Assembly (NCBI GenBank): GCA_001602455.1
Contig: CP012157.1
Coordinates: 2,599,733 to 2,663,732, forward strand
Origin: Betaproteobacteria bacterium UKL13-2
GTDB lineage: Bacteria; Pseudomonadota; Gammaproteobacteria; Burkholderiales; Usitatibacteraceae
Direction: 5' to 3'
DNA length: 64,000 nucleotides
Numbering within the stretch: position 1 is the first letter of the stretch; each line of letters starts with the position of its first letter. Positions 18,323-27,107 of the stretch are shown here, in pieces. The position numbers and the translations under genes were made by a program. Below the pieces are notes generated by a model. That model was not told the origin of the DNA. It did not search any database and saw only the letters and a program-made list of their open reading frames with translations.

Positions 18323-19299
18323 GCGGCGCAGCTCGTCGATGCGACCTGAAATGCCAACACAATCTGGTTGCGGGCAGCCACGAGTTCGGCTGCAATCGCC
18401 ACCGCGATCTCAGGCGGTGTCCGACTGCCAATGGTCAGGCCGACCGGACCGTGCAGGTTCGCGACTTCCGCCGCGCTCACATCTAATGATTGGAGTCGCC
18501 GCCGACGCTCTTCGCTGGTCTTCTTCGACCCCACAGCACCAACATAAAATGCTGGCGTCTTCAGCGCCTCCATCAGCGCCATATCGTCAAGCTTCGGATC
18601 GTGCGAGACGGCAATGACGACCGTATGCGGGTCTGGCTTAAATGCGGTCACGGCATCATCGGGCATGCCATCGACAAACGACGTACCAGTGACACGCCAA
18701 GTTGATCGATACTCTTCTCGCGGATCACACACACATACCCAGAAATCCAAGGTCTTCGCGATCTCGGCCAGATAGACCGAAATTTCGGACGCACCGATAA
18801 TCAACATCCGCCAGCGTGGGCCGTGCAAACACGAGAACACCGTATCGGTGATGGCGGTCTTGTCGGTCGGGCTCGCGAGGCGATACGACCAAACACCAGA
18901 CGCAAGATTCACCTCACGGAAGAACACTTCGCCGCGGGCAATCCGCGCTAACAGCCCCTCGACTTCCTGCAATGGCACCGCGACCTCGATGACAACGTCC
19001 AACTCGCCGCCGCAAGGCAAGCCGAACCGCCTTGCCTCGTCACTCGTCACGCCGTAGCGCTGGCGAATCGGCAGCGGGCCGCCGTTCAGAAATTCGGCAC
19101 GACGGGTCGACAAATCGTCTTCAATGCACCCACCCGATACCGAACCGACCAATATGCCGTCGTCACGAATCACCAGCATCGACCCCGGTGGACGTGGGCT
19201 CGCACCGAACGTCTGCGCGACTGTGACGAGCGCAGCACAGTGGCCTTCTCTTAACCACTTCTGAAGGTGTTGAAGGACTTCGATATCGACTGACTGCAT
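18319..19299 (-). CDS. XdhC/CoxI-family molybdenum hydroxylase maturation protein
   Basis: A 326-residue protein with an N-terminal XdhC/CoxI domain (ALVTVAQTFGASPRPPGSML, about residues 20-40, and GSVSGGCIEDDL) and a C-terminal NAD-binding-like XdhC_C domain (MLIIGASEISVYLAEIAKTL, then VIAVSHDPKLDDMALMEAL and FYVGAVGSKKTSEERRRRL). In other bacteria XdhC binds the cofactor and promotes its sulfuration and insertion into xanthine-oxidase-type enzymes. It overlaps the mocA-like gene by 4 bp and follows iorB after a repeat-filled gap. Confidence 0.87.
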   Translation of the reverse strand: MQSVDIEVLQHLQKWLREGHCAALVTVAQTFGASPRPPGSMLVIRDDGILVGSVSGGCIEDDLSTRRAEFLNGGPLPIRQRYGVTSDEARRFGLPCGGELDVVIEVAVPLQEVEGLLARIARGEVFFREVNLASGVWSYRLASPTDKTAITDTVFSCLHGPRWRMLIIGASEISVYLAEIAKTLDFWVCVCDPREEYRSTWRVTGTSFVDGMPDDAVTAFKPDPHTVVIAVSHDPKLDDMALMEALKTPAFYVGAVGSKKTSEERRRRLQSLDVSAAEVANLHGPVGLTIGSRTPPEIAVAIAAELVAARNQIVLAFQVASTSCAA

Positions 19300-19339
19300 A
19301 CTAAAAACCTCGCCTATCCAATATCCACGGCCACTTTAG

Positions 19340-19378
19340 GGCGAAAACGCCTGAAGATGCCCGTCTTTACTAGACTTT
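19340..19378. repeat. GATGCCCGTC-family short repeat, copy 1
   Basis: Contains GCCTGAAGATGCCCGTCTTT followed by ACTAGACTTT. The same sequence, in the same orientation for the core, appears at 45.46-45.49 kb, and related palindromic forms are at 22.5 and 34.4 kb. It lies 41 bp upstream of the xdhC-like gene. Confidence 0.6.
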
Positions 19379-19570
19379 AATCATTCGGGACTCTTAAAAC
19401 CTCATATTCGCCGTCATTCCGTCAGGTGAAGATGATGCGCTTCATCGATACCTTGGTGGGGCGGATATCAAATACAGCGCCGGGAAATTTTGTTCAAGCC
19501 ATCAACAAAAAGCCACCGCGGCGAACAACATCGCGGCGGCATTGACAGCATATCGATAGTTCGACATTGC

Positions 19571-19653
19571 GACGTTACGACGTTACGACGTTACGACGTT
19601 ACGACGTTACGACGTTACGACGTTACGACGTTACGACGTTACGACGTTACGAC
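19571..19653. repeat. 8-bp tandem repeat, 10 copies
   Basis: Ten uninterrupted, identical copies of GACGTTAC (19571-19650) plus a partial GAC. They begin 7 bp beyond the iorB stop codon on its 3' side. Perfect identity suggests recent expansion or active slippage. The unit contains the palindrome AACGTT only across part of its length and has no obvious binding-site match. Confidence 0.95.
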
Positions 19654-19659
19654 AAGGCG

Positions 19660-21864
19660 TTATGCTTTGAGTGACGCGAGATCAAGTGGCAAGGACCGTA
19701 GTCGCTTGCCCGTCAAGGCGAACACCGCATTCGCAATTGCCGGTGCAATCGGCGGCATACCAGGCTCGCCAACGCCAGTCGGCGCCTCGCCAGCCGGTAC
19801 AAAGTACACCTCAACCTTCGGCATTTCGGTCATTCGCATGACCGGATAACTATCGAAGTTCGACTGCTCGACCACGCCGTCATTAAGTGACACCTTGCCG
19901 TAAAGCGCCGCACTCATGCCATACACAATTGCACTCTCAACTTGCGCTGTGACCGTCAATGGGTTGACTACCAAGCCGCAGTCGATCGCAGAGACGATGC
20001 GGTGAATCTTGAGTGCCCCCTTTTCCATCGAGACTTCCACCACATGCGCCACCACTGAACCAAATGACTCATGCACTGCGACGCCGCGTGCGCGACCTTT
20101 TGGCAATGAACTACCCCAATTTGCTTTTTCGGCGGCGAGGTTAAGCGTGTTGAGCACTCGTGGCTGCTTGGCGAGATAGCCGCGGCGAAACGCAACCGGA
20201 TCCTGCCCCGCGAGCTTGGCCAATTCGTCCATCGTCGTTTCCATTGCAAACGCGGTGTGCGTGTGCCCCACCGCGCGCAAGAACAAAACGGGCACGCCGT
20301 TTTTAGTGGTGTGTAGCGTTGTGTGCATATTGGGGATGTCATAAGGCGTATCCACAATGCCTTCGACACTGGTGGCGTCAACACCTTCTTTAACAAAGCC
20401 GCCCTCAAACACGGTACCCGCGACGAGCGACTGCCCCACCACCGTATGGTTCCATCCCACAATTTTGTTCGCCGCATCCAGCCCCGCCTCGACACGGTGC
20501 GCGAACATCGGCCGATACGAGCCGCCCTTCATGTCATCTTCGCGCGTCCAGACCATCTTGACGGGTACGCCGACCTTCTTCGCGATCTCAACCGCTTCGA
20601 CGATGTAGTCAGAACTCAGGTTGGTACGACGTCCAAATCCGCCCCCGGCTAACATGGTGTTGAGCTTGACGTTCTGAACTGGCACACCAGCGACTCGCGC
20701 CGCCGCTGCCGCATCGAGTGTTTGCAATTGCGACCCGACCCACAACTCGCATTTGTCACCGGCCACGGAGACAGTGCAATTGAGTGGCTCCATCGCTGCG
20801 TGCGCCAAATACGGCAATTCAAACTCCGCCACCAGCGACTTCACAGCCCCCTTCACCGCATCAGGATTGCCTTTCTTTGCAACAACACCAGGGGTCTTTG
20901 CCAAGTCAGCATACTGCTTCGACATCTTTGCCGTGTCCGCCGTACTGCCGCCCTCGAGGTCCCATTCGATTTGCAATGCGTCGCGGCCGTTTTTGGCGGC
21001 CCAAAATGACTTCGCCACGACCGCAACGCCGCTTTCAATCTGCACCACATGCGTGACACCGGAAATGCCGTTCACTTTTGAGGCATCAAACTTTTTCACT
21101 TTCGCGCCAAAAATCGGCGCATGTGCGACCAATGCCGTATGCAAGTTTGGAATTTGTTTTGCCGTGATATCAAGGCCGAACTTTGCGGTGCCATCGACTT
21201 TCGCCGGCGCATCGATACGTTTTGTCGGCTTGCCAATGAGCGTGAAATCCTTGACCGACTTGAGCGCGACTTTCTCCGGCGTCGGCAACATTGCCGCAGC
21301 GTCGGCAAGCTCCCCAAACGCGGCCTTTTGCCCGGCGGGGCCGATGACCATGCCATTGGCCACGCGACATTTCGCTGCATCGACTTTCCAACGACTCGCG
21401 GCGGTGCTGACCAACATCATTCGCGCCATCGCGCCCACTGTGCGTAACTGCACCCAAGAATTCACTACCGAGGACGAGCCACCAGTAATTTGCATACCGA
21501 ATGCGGTATGCGAATAGACGGGGGCGGCAGGTGCCAACTCCGACCGCACCTTCGACCAATCGCAGCCCAACTCTTCTGCCACCAACATCGGCAGCGATGT
21601 CAGCACACCTTGGCCGATTTCGATGTGTTTGACTTGCACCACCACCGCGCCGTCCTCAGCGATACGCAGAAATGCATTTGGCTGATTGAGGTTTGGACCC
21701 TTGGCCGCTACGGGTGCCATGGCGTCTTGCGCGGTGGCGAGCCTGCCGCCAATGGTCAGGTTAAAGCCGATGACCAAACCGCCCGTCGTGGCAGCACTTG
21801 CTTTCAAGAAGCGCCGACGTGACGTGATGTTTTGCGAAGGCTGCTTTGTAAATAGCTTATCCAT
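19660..21864 (-). CDS. iorB: Molybdopterin-binding large subunit, isoquinoline 1-oxidoreductase/aldehyde oxidase type
   Basis: A 734-residue catalytic subunit of the xanthine oxidase family. The N-terminus has a twin-arginine signal (SRRRFLKASAATTG, residues 15-28), so the complex is exported folded to the periplasm. Cofactor-binding segments include AMEPLNCTVSVAGDKCELW, GGGFGRRTNLSSDYIVEAV, and VGHTHTAFAMETTMDELA. The catalytic Glu is in PTGVGEPGMPPIAPAIANAV near the C-terminus. It hydroxylates N-heterocycles or aldehydes with water as oxygen source; the actual substrate is unknown. It is 8 bp downstream of iorA, the iron-sulfur subunit. Confidence 0.9.
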   Translation of the reverse strand: MDKLFTKQPSQNITSRRRFLKASAATTGGLVIGFNLTIGGRLATAQDAMAPVAAKGPNLNQPNAFLRIAEDGAVVVQVKHIEIGQGVLTSLPMLVAEELGCDWSKVRSELAPAAPVYSHTAFGMQITGGSSSVVNSWVQLRTVGAMARMMLVSTAASRWKVDAAKCRVANGMVIGPAGQKAAFGELADAAAMLPTPEKVALKSVKDFTLIGKPTKRIDAPAKVDGTAKFGLDITAKQIPNLHTALVAHAPIFGAKVKKFDASKVNGISGVTHVVQIESGVAVVAKSFWAAKNGRDALQIEWDLEGGSTADTAKMSKQYADLAKTPGVVAKKGNPDAVKGAVKSLVAEFELPYLAHAAMEPLNCTVSVAGDKCELWVGSQLQTLDAAAAARVAGVPVQNVKLNTMLAGGGFGRRTNLSSDYIVEAVEIAKKVGVPVKMVWTREDDMKGGSYRPMFAHRVEAGLDAANKIVGWNHTVVGQSLVAGTVFEGGFVKEGVDATSVEGIVDTPYDIPNMHTTLHTTKNGVPVLFLRAVGHTHTAFAMETTMDELAKLAGQDPVAFRRGYLAKQPRVLNTLNLAAEKANWGSSLPKGRARGVAVHESFGSVVAHVVEVSMEKGALKIHRIVSAIDCGLVVNPLTVTAQVESAIVYGMSAALYGKVSLNDGVVEQSNFDSYPVMRMTEMPKVEVYFVPAGEAPTGVGEPGMPPIAPAIANAVFALTGKRLRSLPLDLASLKA

Positions 21865-21872
21865 GATCTGCC

Positions 21873-22376
21873 CTATGCCTTCGCTGGTTTTTTCGCGGGA
21901 GCCGCAGCGGGTGCTGGCGATCCCTTGCCACTGGCGGCGACCTTAATCGCGGCCCGAACACGGTTGTAGGTGCCGCAACGACAAATGTTGCCGCTCATGG
22001 CCACATCGATATCCGCATCCGTTGGTGCTTTGTTTTTGGCCAACAGCGCTGCCGCCGACATGATCTGGCCTGACTGGCAATAGCCACACTGCACCACGTC
22101 CTCGGCGAGCCAAGCCTCTTGCACTTTTTTGCCCACCGGCGTCTTGCCGATAACTTCAATGGTGGTTATTTTCTTGCCAGCCACTGCCGAAAGCGGCGTC
22201 GAACATGAACGGATTGGATTGCCATCCACATGCACGGTGCATGCACCGCACAGTGCCATGCCGCAACCATACTTGGTACCGGTCAGTTGGAGGTTATCGC
22301 GCAAAAACCAAAGCAGAGGGGTGGACGGATTGACGTTGGTCGAAATCCGCTCACCGTTAACGGTAAACAAAACCAT
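21873..22376 (-). CDS. iorA: [2Fe-2S] small subunit, isoquinoline 1-oxidoreductase type
   Basis: A 167-residue electron-transfer subunit with two [2Fe-2S] clusters: a plant-ferredoxin type ([17 protein letters not shown], about residues 38-54) and an alpha-helical type ([16 protein letters not shown] and [14 protein letters not shown]). It passes electrons from the molybdenum subunit IorB. The C-terminus ends in an Ala/Pro/Lys-rich tail. ATG 22376 has a CGGAG ribosome site; an upstream in-frame ATG at 22415 adds 13 residues unlike the family. It lacks its own signal and is probably co-exported with IorB. Confidence 0.92.
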   Translation of the reverse strand: MVLFTVNGERISTNVNPSTPLLWFLRDNLQLTGTKYGCGMALCGACTVHVDGNPIRSCSTPLSAVAGKKITTIEVIGKTPVGKKVQEAWLAEDVVQCGYCQSGQIMSAAALLAKNKAPTDADIDVAMSGNICRCGTYNRVRAAIKVAASGKGSPAPAAAPAKKPAKA

Positions 22377-22514
22377 GGAATGCTCCGGGAAAAATTGACT
22401 CGGGCGGGATCGCACGAGCGACCTGCGGCAGGTGCCTCAATTTTAACCGCGCAATGTTATCCAACAGACATCACTGGTCGCCTAATTTGGGGCTTTTGTC
22501 GCAAACCAAACCCC

Positions 22515-22559
22515 ACTAAAGACGGGCATTTTCAGCCAAAAACGCCCCAAGATGCCCAT
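22515..22559. repeat. GATGCCCGTC-family palindrome, copy 2
   Basis: Left arm AAAGACGGGCATTTTCAGCC and right arm CCAAGATGCCCA form an imperfect hairpin. The left arm is the inverted form of the core seen at 19.35 and 45.47 kb. It lies 139 bp upstream of the iorA start. Confidence 0.6.
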
Positions 22560-22583
22560 GGAATAACGCGATTGAGAATCGGC

Positions 22584-22661
22584 GAACTTCTATAAACCTG
22601 CTGCGTTGGCGAATTTCGCGCCTGCGGTGCTCGCCGTACACTGGGTACGTGTCCCGTGTTT
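22584..22661. repeat. Half copy of the GAACTTC inverted-repeat element
   Basis: 78 bp nearly identical (two or three differences) to the reverse complement of 34538-34614. It begins GAACTTCTATAAACC and ends GTACGTGTCCCGTGTTT, then joins the repeat array at 22662 without the second inverted arm. So it is truncated where the array begins. Confidence 0.75.
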
Positions 22662-24350
22662 AGCCGAGGGATCTCATCCGGTTGCATCGGGAAGAAAGTG
22701 TTTTCGATTCAGTTGGCACAATGTTTTTTCCCCCAGCGTAACAAGCAATCGCTTAGTGCTTCGTAGTTTTACGCGATGAGATTCCTCACGAAATACCGTT
22801 CGGAATGACAGTGGTTTTTTAGGGCACCATCTCTCAAATTGTCATCGCGAGCGTAGCCGAGGGGTCTCACGAAATACCGTTCGGAATGACAGTGATTTTT
22901 TAAGGCACCATCTCTCAAGTTGTCATCGCGAGCGTAGTCGAGGGATCTCATCCGGTTGCATCGGGAAGAAAGTGATTTTCGATTCAGTTGGCACAATGTT
23001 TTTCCCCCCAGCGTAACAAGCAATAGCTTAGTGCTTCGTTGTTTTACGCGATGAGATTCCTCACGAACTGCCGTTCGGAATGACAGTGATTTTTTTAGGG
23101 CATCACCTCTCAAATTGTCATCGCGAGCGCCGCCGAGGGGTCTCATGCAACGCCGTTCGGAATGACAGTAGTTTTTTAGGGCACTACCTTTCAAGTTGTC
23201 ATCCCGAGCGTAGTCGAGGGATCTCATCCGGTTGCATCGGGAAGAATCGCTTAGTGCTTCGTTGCTTTACGGGATGAGATTCCTCACGAAACACCGTTCG
23301 GAATAACAGTGATTTTTTAAGGCACCATCTCTCAAGTTGTCATCGCGAGCGTAGTCGAGGGGTCTCATCCGGTTGCATCGGGAAGAAGGTGTTTTCAATT
23401 CAGTTGGCGCAATGTTTTTCCCCCTAGCGTAACAAGCAATCGCTTAGTGCTTCGTTGTTTTACGCGATGAGATTCCTCACGAACTGCCGTTCGGAATGAC
23501 AGTGATGTTTTAGGGCACCATCTCTCAAATTGTCATCCCGAGCGTAGTCGAGGGATCTCATCCGGCTGCATCGGGAAGAATCGCTTAGTGCTTCGTAGTT
23601 TTACGCGATGAGATTCCTCACGAAATACCGTTCGGAATGACAGTGATTTTTTTAGGGCACCATCTCTCAAGGTGTCATCCCGAGCGTAGTCGAGGGATCT
23701 CATCCGGTTGCATCGGGAAGAAAGTATTTTCGATTCAGTTGTCACAATGTTTTTTCCCCAGCGTAACAAGCAATCGCTCACTGCTTCGTTGTTTTACGCG
23801 ATGAGATTCCTCACGAAATACCGTTCGGAATGACAGTGATTTTTTTAGGGCACTACCTTTCAAGTTGTCATCCCGAGCGTAGTCGAGGGATCTCATCCGG
23901 TTGCATCGGGAAGAATCGCTTAGTGCTTCGTTGTTTTACGGGATGAGATTCCTCACGAAACACCGTTCGGAATGACAGTGATTGTTTTAGGGCACCATCT
24001 CTCAAGTTGTCATCCCGAGCGCAGTCGAGGGATCTCATCCGGCTGCATCGGGAAGAAGGTGTTTTCAATTCAGTTGGCACAACGTTTTCCCCCAGCGTAA
24101 CAAGCAATCGCTTAGTGCTTCGTAGTTTTACGCGATGAGATTCCTCACGAACTGCCGTTCGGAATGACAGTGGTTTTTTAGGGCACCATCTCTCAAGTTG
24201 TCATCCCGAGCACAGTCGGCGAATCTCATGCAACGCCGTTCGGAATGACAGTGATTGTTTTAGGGCACCACCCCTTAAATTGTCATCCCGAGCGTAGTCG
24301 AGGGATCTCATCCGGTTGCATCGGGAAGAAGGCGTTTTTCGGTTCAGTCG
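22662..24350. repeat. Array of 11 TGTCATCCCGAGCG/CGTTCGGAATGACA hairpin units
   Basis: Eleven copies of TGTCAT(C/G)CCGAGC-type left arms begin at 22840, 22921, 23116, 23197, 23338, 23531, 23673, 23866, 24008, 24199 and 24281, and eleven CGTTCGGAATGACA right arms lie between or before them. The two arms are near-perfect inverted copies (12 of 14 bases). Intervals between left arms are 81, 195, 81, 141, 193, 142, 193, 142, 191 and 82 bp, that is three size classes. Longer units add a spacer with GTTGCATCGGGAAGAA and AGCAATCGCTTAGTGCTTCG. Such hairpins are widespread in bacterial genomes and are often mis-annotated as short proteins. No source or function is known to me. Confidence 0.92.
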
Positions 24351-24416
24351 CATCCGGCAGGTTGGGTCACCTTCGCCGACCCGGGCACCGCGGCCCTCAC
24401 GTCGCTCCCACCATCC

Positions 24417-24575
24417 TAGCCTGAATATTTCATGGGTCGCCCGCGGTGTCGGAGGACGTTGCCTCTAGGCGATTGGCAAACCAATTTGGTCCGTTCCACT
24501 TTTGCCGTGGATGCGGGCTGCACGTTCGCTCTACTGACCCGCTTTCGAACGCGCCCCCATGAAATGTTCAGGCTA
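24417..24575. mobile_element. TAGCCTGAA-family inverted-repeat element, 159-bp form
   Basis: The left end TAGCCTGAATATTTCATGGG (24417-24436) and the right end CCCCATGAAATGTTCAGGCTA (ending 24575) are inverted copies. The interior shares TTCCACTTTTGCCGT and GATGCGGGCTGCACGTTCGC with the 244-bp copy at 35166-35409 but lacks about 80 bp of it, so it looks like an internal deletion of that form. Both ends are flanked by CTAG. It carries no transposase. Confidence 0.75.
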
Positions 24576-24629
24576 GGTGCCTTTCGAATCCCGCCCACAA
24601 GCAAAGCAGTTTGCTTTCCCGGTCGCAGC

Positions 24630-24657
24630 AAAAACGCCACCCGAAGGTGGCGTTTTT
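24630..24657 (-). terminator. Rho-independent terminator after tRNA-Arg
   Basis: The hairpin AAAAACGCCACC-cgaa-GGTGGCGTTTTT lies 8 bp beyond the tRNA-Arg 3' end. It has A and T runs on both sides, so it could work in both directions; the tRNA pair is the obvious client. Confidence 0.85.
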
Positions 24658-24664
24658 GGGATAC

Positions 24665-24741
24665 TGGCGCGCCCGGCAGGATTCGAACCCACGACCCCTT
24701 GGTTCGTAGCCAAGTACTCTATCCAACTGAGCTACGGGCGC
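24665..24741 (-). tRNA. tRNA-Arg(ACG)
   Basis: A 77-nt cloverleaf on the minus strand including an encoded CCA end. The acceptor stem is GCGCCCG/CGGGCGC, the anticodon stem-loop is CTTGG-CTACGAA-CCAAG with anticodon ACG (read as ICG after deamination), and the T-loop is GGTTCGAATCC. It follows tRNA-Ser by 41 bp on the same strand and shares its terminator. Confidence 0.97.
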
Positions 24742-24782
24742 TAAAAAACGAATTATAACAAGTGATTAGAGCGAAAGCCAGT

Positions 24783-24875
24783 TGGCGGAGACCGAGGGAT
24801 TCGAACCCTCGATGCAGCTTTTGACCGCATGCTCCCTTAGCAGGGGAGTGCCTTCGACCACTCGGCCAGGTCTCC
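24783..24875 (-). tRNA. tRNA-Ser(GCT)
   Basis: A 93-nt class II tRNA on the minus strand with a long variable arm and encoded CCA. The acceptor stem is GGAGACC/GGTCTCC; the anticodon stem-loop is CTCCC-CTGCTAA-GGGAG, anticodon GCT, reading AGC/AGT. The T-arm GAGGGTTCGAATCCCTC is perfect. It is 5' of tRNA-Arg and probably co-transcribed with it. Confidence 0.97.
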
Positions 24876-24968
24876 TAGCTGCTCTAATTCGTCGCCATTA
24901 TAGCCGGAGATGGGTGCCAATCGGCACCCACCACATTCCAACTTGGCCATCATCGCGAAGTTTTGCCC

Positions 24969-27047
24969 CTACTTCAACTCGCCCAACAAAAACGCCCACT
25001 GGAATGCTGTGCGATACGCCAACTGCGCGTTATTGGCCGACGCCGCGTGGCCGCCTTCGATGTTTTCGTAATAGAGCACATCGTGGCCCTGCTCCTTCAT
25101 CTTAGCCATCATCTTACGAGCATGGCCGGGGTGCACACGGTCGTCGCGGGTGGAGGTGATGAACAAGACACGCGGCATCTTCACGCCGGCTTTGACGTTT
25201 TGGTATGGCGAATATTTGGAGATGAATTCCCACTCCTTCGGGTCATCCGGGTTGCCGTACTCTGCCACCCACGAGGCGCCCGCCAGCAGCTTGTGGTAAC
25301 GCTGCATATCGAGCAGTGGCACGGAACAAATCACCGCCTTGAAGAGATCCGGACGCTGTGTCATCACCGCGCCCACCAAGAGGCCACCGTTGGAGCCACC
25401 AGAAATTGCCAAGTGTTTCGGTGAGGTGATTTTTTGTTTGATGAGGTTCTCCGCCACCGCGATGAAATCATCAAATACTTTCTGACGGTTGGCCTTCAAG
25501 CCGGCCTGATGCCAGCGCGGACCAAACTCCCCACCACCGCGAATATTGGCGACCACATACACACCACCTTGCGCGAGCCAGCCGTTGCCGATACTGCCAG
25601 AATAAGATGGAAGCTGCGAGACTTCAAAACCACCGTAGCCATAAAGCAAGGTCGGGTTCTTGCCGTCGAGCTTGGCATCTTTTTTCATGATGACGAAGTA
25701 AGGAATCTTTTCGCCATCTTTGGACGCCACTTCAAATTGCTCTACCTTATAGGGCGTGGCATCGAAGAACGCTGGCAGTGACTTCAACTTCTCGCGGCTA
25801 TCCGATCCAGCATTGGCGAGGAACAGTGTTGACGGCGTGAGGTAGTCGGTCAGGGTCATGAAATACGCATCACTCTCATCGGCATCCACCGCTTGAACAC
25901 CCACAGTACCTAAGCCCGGCATCGCGACGGCGCGGCGACTCCACTTACCGTCGCGATAGGCGAGTTCATAGAGTTTGTTCTTGACATTGTCGAGCTCGTT
26001 TAAGATCAGAAAATTCTTGGTGACCGTAACACCGGCCAGCGATTTGCGTTCGCTGCCCTCAAACAAGACATCAAATTTACGATCGCCCTTCAAAAACTTG
26101 TCGAACGGCATCGCAATGAGTGAGCCTTGCTTATACGTTACGCCGCCGACCGTCCACGCCGACTTAAGCCGCACGCTCATCCAGTCGCGCCAGTAGCTAA
26201 AGTTGGCATCCTCTGGAATATCCATCTTGATGCGCTTGCCGCCATCGAGAAGGTAGGTCTCGCTAGTGTAGAAGGTGACGCCGCGGCGAATGAATTGTCG
26301 GGTGGTGTAGCCCTTCTGCTCGGTTTGACCGCCACTGACGCTAATGTCGGCTTCCGTGCCTTCATAAACGGTTGTCGCAGCATCAATGGGTGTGCCGCGC
26401 TTCCATGTTTTGACAATCCGCGCGTAACCGGATTTTGTTTGTGAGCCGGGACCAAAATCGGTTTGGACAAACAGCGTATTGGCGTCAATCCAATCAACCG
26501 ACCCCTTCGCCTCCTTTAACTGAAAGCCGTCCTTCACAAATGACTTGCTGGCCATGTCCCATTCACGGATGACGACCGCATCCGCGCCGCCGCGTGAGAG
26601 CGAGAGCATGCACTTGTTGTAGTCAGGATAGAGGCAATTGGAGCCGCGCCAGACCCAGTTATCTTTTTCGTCTTTGGCGAATTGATCGAGATCGAGAATG
26701 GTTTCCCACTTCGGTTGCGCTTTCTTGTATTCCTCCATCGTCGTGCGGCGCCAGACGCCGCGCACGTTAGCTTGGTCCTGCCAGAAGTTGTAGTACCAAT
26801 TGCCGCGCTTTTGTAGGCCGGGAATACGCTCGCGTGAATTGACGACCTCCAACACCTTGTCGCGGATTGGGCCGAATTCAGCGCGTGCTTCAACTTCCTT
26901 CTGCGACTTGGCGTTTTGGTCTTTTACCCAAGCGATGGCTTTTTCGCCCATCACTTCTTCAAGCCACAAATAAGGGTCTTCCTGCGCGCTGACTACGGTT
27001 GAAGCCATCATGGAACAAAGTCCTATCAGTATTAAACGAATCTTCAT
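24969..27047 (-). CDS. Exported prolyl oligopeptidase family serine peptidase (S9A)
   Basis: A 692-residue peptidase with a signal peptide (MKIRLILIGLCSMMASTVVSA, cleaved before QEDPYLWLE). Residues to about 400 form the beta-propeller; the C-terminal hydrolase domain has the nucleophile motif ISGGSNGGLLVGAV (Ser about residue 550), Asp in STRDDRVHP and His in EGGHAAS. These enzymes cut short peptides after proline. ATG 27047 has a GGAGAAA ribosome site; a TTG at 27059 is in frame but would precede the signal peptide. It is downstream of lysC with a hairpin between. Confidence 0.9.
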   Translation of the reverse strand: MKIRLILIGLCSMMASTVVSAQEDPYLWLEEVMGEKAIAWVKDQNAKSQKEVEARAEFGPIRDKVLEVVNSRERIPGLQKRGNWYYNFWQDQANVRGVWRRTTMEEYKKAQPKWETILDLDQFAKDEKDNWVWRGSNCLYPDYNKCMLSLSRGGADAVVIREWDMASKSFVKDGFQLKEAKGSVDWIDANTLFVQTDFGPGSQTKSGYARIVKTWKRGTPIDAATTVYEGTEADISVSGGQTEQKGYTTRQFIRRGVTFYTSETYLLDGGKRIKMDIPEDANFSYWRDWMSVRLKSAWTVGGVTYKQGSLIAMPFDKFLKGDRKFDVLFEGSERKSLAGVTVTKNFLILNELDNVKNKLYELAYRDGKWSRRAVAMPGLGTVGVQAVDADESDAYFMTLTDYLTPSTLFLANAGSDSREKLKSLPAFFDATPYKVEQFEVASKDGEKIPYFVIMKKDAKLDGKNPTLLYGYGGFEVSQLPSYSGSIGNGWLAQGGVYVVANIRGGGEFGPRWHQAGLKANRQKVFDDFIAVAENLIKQKITSPKHLAISGGSNGGLLVGAVMTQRPDLFKAVICSVPLLDMQRYHKLLAGASWVAEYGNPDDPKEWEFISKYSPYQNVKAGVKMPRVLFITSTRDDRVHPGHARKMMAKMKEQGHDVLYYENIEGGHAASANNAQLAYRTAFQWAFLLGELK

Positions 27048-27064
27048 GGGTTTCTCCAAAAGGA

Positions 27065-27087
27065 CGAGCCCGCTGGTAGCGGGCTCG
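27065..27087. terminator. Strong hairpin between lysC and the peptidase gene
   Basis: A perfect inverted repeat CGAGCCCGCT-ggt-AGCGGGCTCG lies in the 60-bp gap. On the minus strand it is followed by TCCTTTT, a weak T-run, so it may attenuate read-through from lysC into the peptidase gene, whose ribosome site starts right after it. Confidence 0.5.
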
Positions 27088-27107
27088 ATGACAATTCCAA
27101 ACAGCTT

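Larger units (their letters stand above)
19300..19659. other. Intergenic region between iorB and xdhC with two repeats
   Basis: The 360-bp gap between co-directional genes holds one short palindromic repeat of the GATGCCCGTC family (19340-19378) and a perfect 8-bp tandem repeat (19571-19653). No gene or clear terminator is visible. The rest shows nothing recognisable. Confidence 0.7.
22377..24664. other. 2.3 kb gene-free region filled with repeats
   Basis: Between iorA and tRNA-Arg no gene is visible. In order it holds a GATGCCCGTC-type palindrome (22515-22559), half of the 130-bp inverted-repeat element (22584-22661), a 1.7 kb array of TGTCATCCCGAGCG units (22662-24350), an inverted-repeat element of the TAGCCTGAA family (24417-24575) and a terminator (24630-24657). 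Open frames here translate the repeats and should not be annotated as proteins. Confidence 0.85.

Noticed and set aside
20753-21517. 254-residue open frame antisense to iorB
   Set aside because: A shadow of the Ala-rich large subunit gene; no ribosome site or recognisable domain.
22769-24107. Open frames across the hairpin array with repeated peptides such as SLDYARDDNLRDGALK
   Set aside because: They are translations of non-coding hairpin repeats; the same peptides recur in every unit and are a well-known annotation artefact.
22662-24350. CRISPR array
   Set aside because: Units are long with conserved interiors rather than unique spacers, spacing is not constant, and no cas gene is present.
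24432-24758. 108-residue open frame over the inverted-repeat element and tRNA-Arg
   Set aside because: It lies on a repeat and runs antisense through a tRNA; the peptide (FAVDAGCTFA) recurs in the 35.2 kb copy because the DNA is repeated.
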